Positions 63,930 to 64,000 of a DNA stretch of 64,000 bases are shown piece after piece (position 1 is the stretch's first letter; every line of letters begins with the position of its first letter). A model generated the notes under the pieces. The model saw only the letters and a program-made list of their open reading frames with translations. It ran no database searches and had not been told where the DNA came from. Both the position numbers and the translations under genes were made by a program. This DNA comes from Oryzias latipes (lineage: Eukaryota > Chordata > Actinopteri > Beloniformes > Adrianichthyidae), in contig NC_019880.2 in NCBI RefSeq assembly GCF_002234675.1, positions 13,195,756 through 13,259,755 of the forward strand, in the 5' to 3' direction.

Positions 63930-64000
63930 TTCATTCTCTGGATCCCCCAGCTATGGAAGTCTCTTCCTTCTGACATCTGGAACACTGACTCACTTTCAAG
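63930..64000 (+). mobile_element. LINE reverse transcriptase C-terminal fragment at window edge
   Basis: One frame reads FRAFILWIPQLWKSLPSD then IWNTDSLS, resembling the RAF...P.LWN.LP.DIR...SLS.FK block near the end of L2/Rex-type ORF2 proteins. It continues past the window in flvcr2 intron 3. Confidence 0.45.

Overview
This is eukaryotic DNA, almost certainly from a ray-finned fish of the percomorph type. The genes have many short introns with GT-AG borders, the non-coding DNA is AT-rich, and teleost repeats are frequent (Tc1/mariner, hAT, Harbinger, LINE tails, MITEs). The gene order NEK9, ACYP1, MLH3, FOS, JDP2, FLVCR2 matches human 14q24.3 in content. I did not pin the species.

Region 1 (about 0.6-21.7 kb) is a cluster of four minus-strand genes for type II membrane C-type lectins of the CD209/CLEC4 style. 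Each has six coding exons: a tail, a membrane exon, a coiled-coil neck and three lectin-domain exons. I rebuilt every splice site and all four reading frames close: 313, 308, 280 and 280 residues. Genes 3 and 4 are a recent tandem duplication (about 9.2-15.55 kb and 17.5-21.77 kb). Their similarity is very uneven along the unit, which suggests gene conversion. The cluster is full of mobile DNA: a GC-rich retroposon with a 16-bp target duplication and a poly(A) tail, two Tc1 elements (one nested inside a MITE that gene 4 lacks), a solo LTR and LINE pieces.

Region 2 (about 22-24.4 kb) is a repeat-rich spacer with LINE fragments. Region 3 (25.0-42.4 kb) holds three complete plus-strand housekeeping genes: nek9 (23 coding exons, 953 residues), acyp1 (2 coding exons, 98 residues) and mlh3 (12 coding exons, one of them 2.4 kb). 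Region 4 (45.0-52.5 kb) holds two AP-1 family bZIP genes, fos (378 residues) and jdp2 (160 residues). Fos activates AP-1 targets and Jdp2 represses them. Region 5 (57.5-64 kb) is the start of flvcr2; three exons lie in the window and the gene runs off the right edge. Its first intron holds a decayed second copy of exon 1.

The most unusual observations are these: the mosaic divergence of lectin genes 3 and 4; different sugar-binding motifs (QPN, EPD, EPN) and a tyrosine/serine repeat inserted beside one of them; the GC-rich retroposon with long open frames on both strands; a 17-bp hairpin spanning the acyp1 stop codon; the decayed flvcr2 exon; and a nek9 C terminus without the LC8-binding motif of the human protein.
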